From: Megalopta genalis
Lineage: Eukaryota > Arthropoda > Insecta > Hymenoptera > Halictidae
DNA: 64,000 nucleotides
Reading direction: 5' to 3'
NCBI RefSeq assembly: GCF_051020955.1
Contig: NW_027476258.1
Location: 62,001-126,000 of the forward strand
Positions 63,801 to 64,000 of the stretch are shown piece after piece (positions within the stretch are counted from its first letter, which is position 1; each line of letters starts with the position of its first letter). Position numbers and translations under genes: made by a program. The notes beneath the pieces were generated by a model, which had not been told where the DNA came from, ran no database searches, and saw only the letters and a program-made list of their open reading frames with translations.

Positions 63801-64000
63801 GGAATTGAAGCTACCTCGTTTGTTCCTCTAGCTTTTGAAGCTGTATCACTTATATCGCAAGTATTTGAAGCTAAATCATATGTGTCGTATGGATTTGAAG
63901 CAGAACCTTCTACATCGCATTGATTTGAAGCTAAATCTAGTGTATCGCATGGATTTGAAGCTAAACCTTCTACGTCGCAATGATTTGCAGCTAAATCATT
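51830..64000. repeat. Family II repeat block (second), open at the window end
   Basis: The same unit types as at 21.85-26.59 kb return, beginning with a segment almost identical to 22.3-23.2 kb. A small family III island lies at about 54,290-54,780. Recurrent minus-one units with TACCTGTTTTGCTTTG occur at about 55,315, 56,545, 57,113 and 57,684, each moving the register by one. Macro-copies include 56,584 onward against 57,721 onward (offset 1,137), 55,320 against 57,117 (1,797) and 56,115 against 58,391 (2,276). No gene is visible. Confidence 0.82.
58951..64000. repeat. Segmental duplication with 3,389-bp spacing running off the window
   Basis: Bases about 62,340-64,000 repeat about 58,951-60,611 at offset 3,389 (113 units minus one base). 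Shared rare variants include GTTGTAGCTAAATAATGTAC (59,634 and 63,023), GCATGAAGTTGTAGC, TTAATTGGAAGTTAAATCACG and CCTGCTTCATCG. One clear early difference is CTCTAGC near 62,388 against CTCCAGC near 58,999. The copy is still matching at base 64,000. The minus-one offset comes mainly from GAATTGAAG at about 61,735 and nearby single-base events. Confidence 0.88.

Larger units (their letters stand above)
1..64000. repeat. 64 kb tandem array of a 30-bp minisatellite unit, both ends open
   Basis: Every part of the window can be divided into units of 30 bp (occasionally 29, 31 or 32, rarely shorter) that end in ATTTGAAGCT or a one- or two-base variant of it (ATTTGCAGCT, ATTTGATGCT, ATCTGAATCT, AGTTGTAGCT). 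The last ten bases are the most constant part; the first ten define the unit type. An AGCT tetranucleotide marks most unit ends. The array is already running at base 1 and still running at base 64,000, so its true length is greater. Apart from a 19-bp insertion at 46,703 I see no non-repeat sequence. A gene-free satellite field of this size is a eukaryotic feature (inference). Species, chromosome position and function cannot be read from the sequence. Confidence 0.97.

Noticed and set aside
1..64000. CRISPR array
   Set aside because: The 30-bp period is in the range of CRISPR repeats, but there are no unique spacers between repeats. Units abut directly and vary along their whole length.
1..64000. 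Tandem DNA-binding or leucine-rich repeat protein (suggested by the LKLN pattern on the plus strand)
   Set aside because: Leu spacing follows the 10-residue unit and does not match the roughly 24-residue leucine-rich-repeat consensus. The pattern arises from translating TTGAAGCTAAAT in one phase.
1..64000. Hairpin formed by ATTTGAAGCTAAAT at unit junctions
   Set aside because: Only four bases on each side can pair (ATTT with AAAT). That is too weak, and common in AT-rich DNA, to call a structural signal.
1..64000. tRNA, rRNA or other RNA genes, promoters, terminators, origins
   Set aside because: No stretch departs from the repeat units long enough to hold one. The only non-unit sequence is 19 bp at 46,703.
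1..64000. Prokaryotic or phage origin
   Set aside because: There are no genes, ribosome binding sites or operon structure in 64 kb. A satellite field of this size is not expected in a bacterial or phage genome, though I cannot prove the source from the sequence alone.

Overview
The whole 64 kb window is one uninterrupted tandem-repeat array. I found no unique-sequence gene, RNA gene, mobile element, CRISPR array or bacterial-type operon. The basic unit is 30 bp, ends in the nearly invariant ATTTGAAGCT, and carries a variable 5' part. Units fall into five recognisable slots that usually follow one another in a fixed order, giving a 150-bp higher-order repeat. My hand count on the consensus pentamer gives about 36% GC with CpG not depleted. 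A satellite or minisatellite field this long with no genes points to a eukaryotic nuclear genome; the sequence does not identify the species.

Read on the minus strand in one phase, each unit encodes a decapeptide (for example ASNPCETNDL, ASNQCDVEGL, ASNPCETHDL, ASDTCDISDI, ASNADETNEL): acidic, Asn/Ser-rich, usually with one Cys. Read on the plus strand in another phase, each unit encodes a Leu/Lys/His-rich decapeptide (LKLNHLFRMD type). Neither phase stays open. Single-base indels and recurrent nonsense variants break both, and the same lesions have been copied many times with the array. The longest open stretch is 530 codons (plus strand, two copies); the longest on the minus strand is 322 codons. 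The best reading is non-coding repeat DNA, possibly seeded by an old coding repeat on the minus strand.

Layout: 1-21,850 is family I (minus-strand NADETNE / TCDISD flavour), including a macro-repeat series at 14.3-21.0 kb. 21,850-26,590 is family II (TTCCTCCAGC and GTAGCTAAATAATG variants), with a 1,260-bp tandem duplication. 26,590-44,640 returns to family I with family III islands, and contains a 3,540-bp tandem macro-repeat at 30.7-39.9 kb. 44,640-49,380 is family III (GCATGCAGTTGAAGCT variants) with the most irregular units and the only foreign-looking insertion (19 bp at 46,703). 49,380-51,830 is family I. 51,830-64,000 is family II again, partly a near copy of 22.3-23.2 kb, with a 3,389-bp-spaced duplication that runs off the window end.

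The array therefore shows at least four scales of duplication: 30 bp, 150 bp, about 0.66-3.8 kb macro-repeats, and copies about 30 kb apart. Segment boundaries fall on unit boundaries, and several offsets differ from each other by whole 150-bp or 300-bp steps. That is what unequal exchange or replication slippage within the array would leave.
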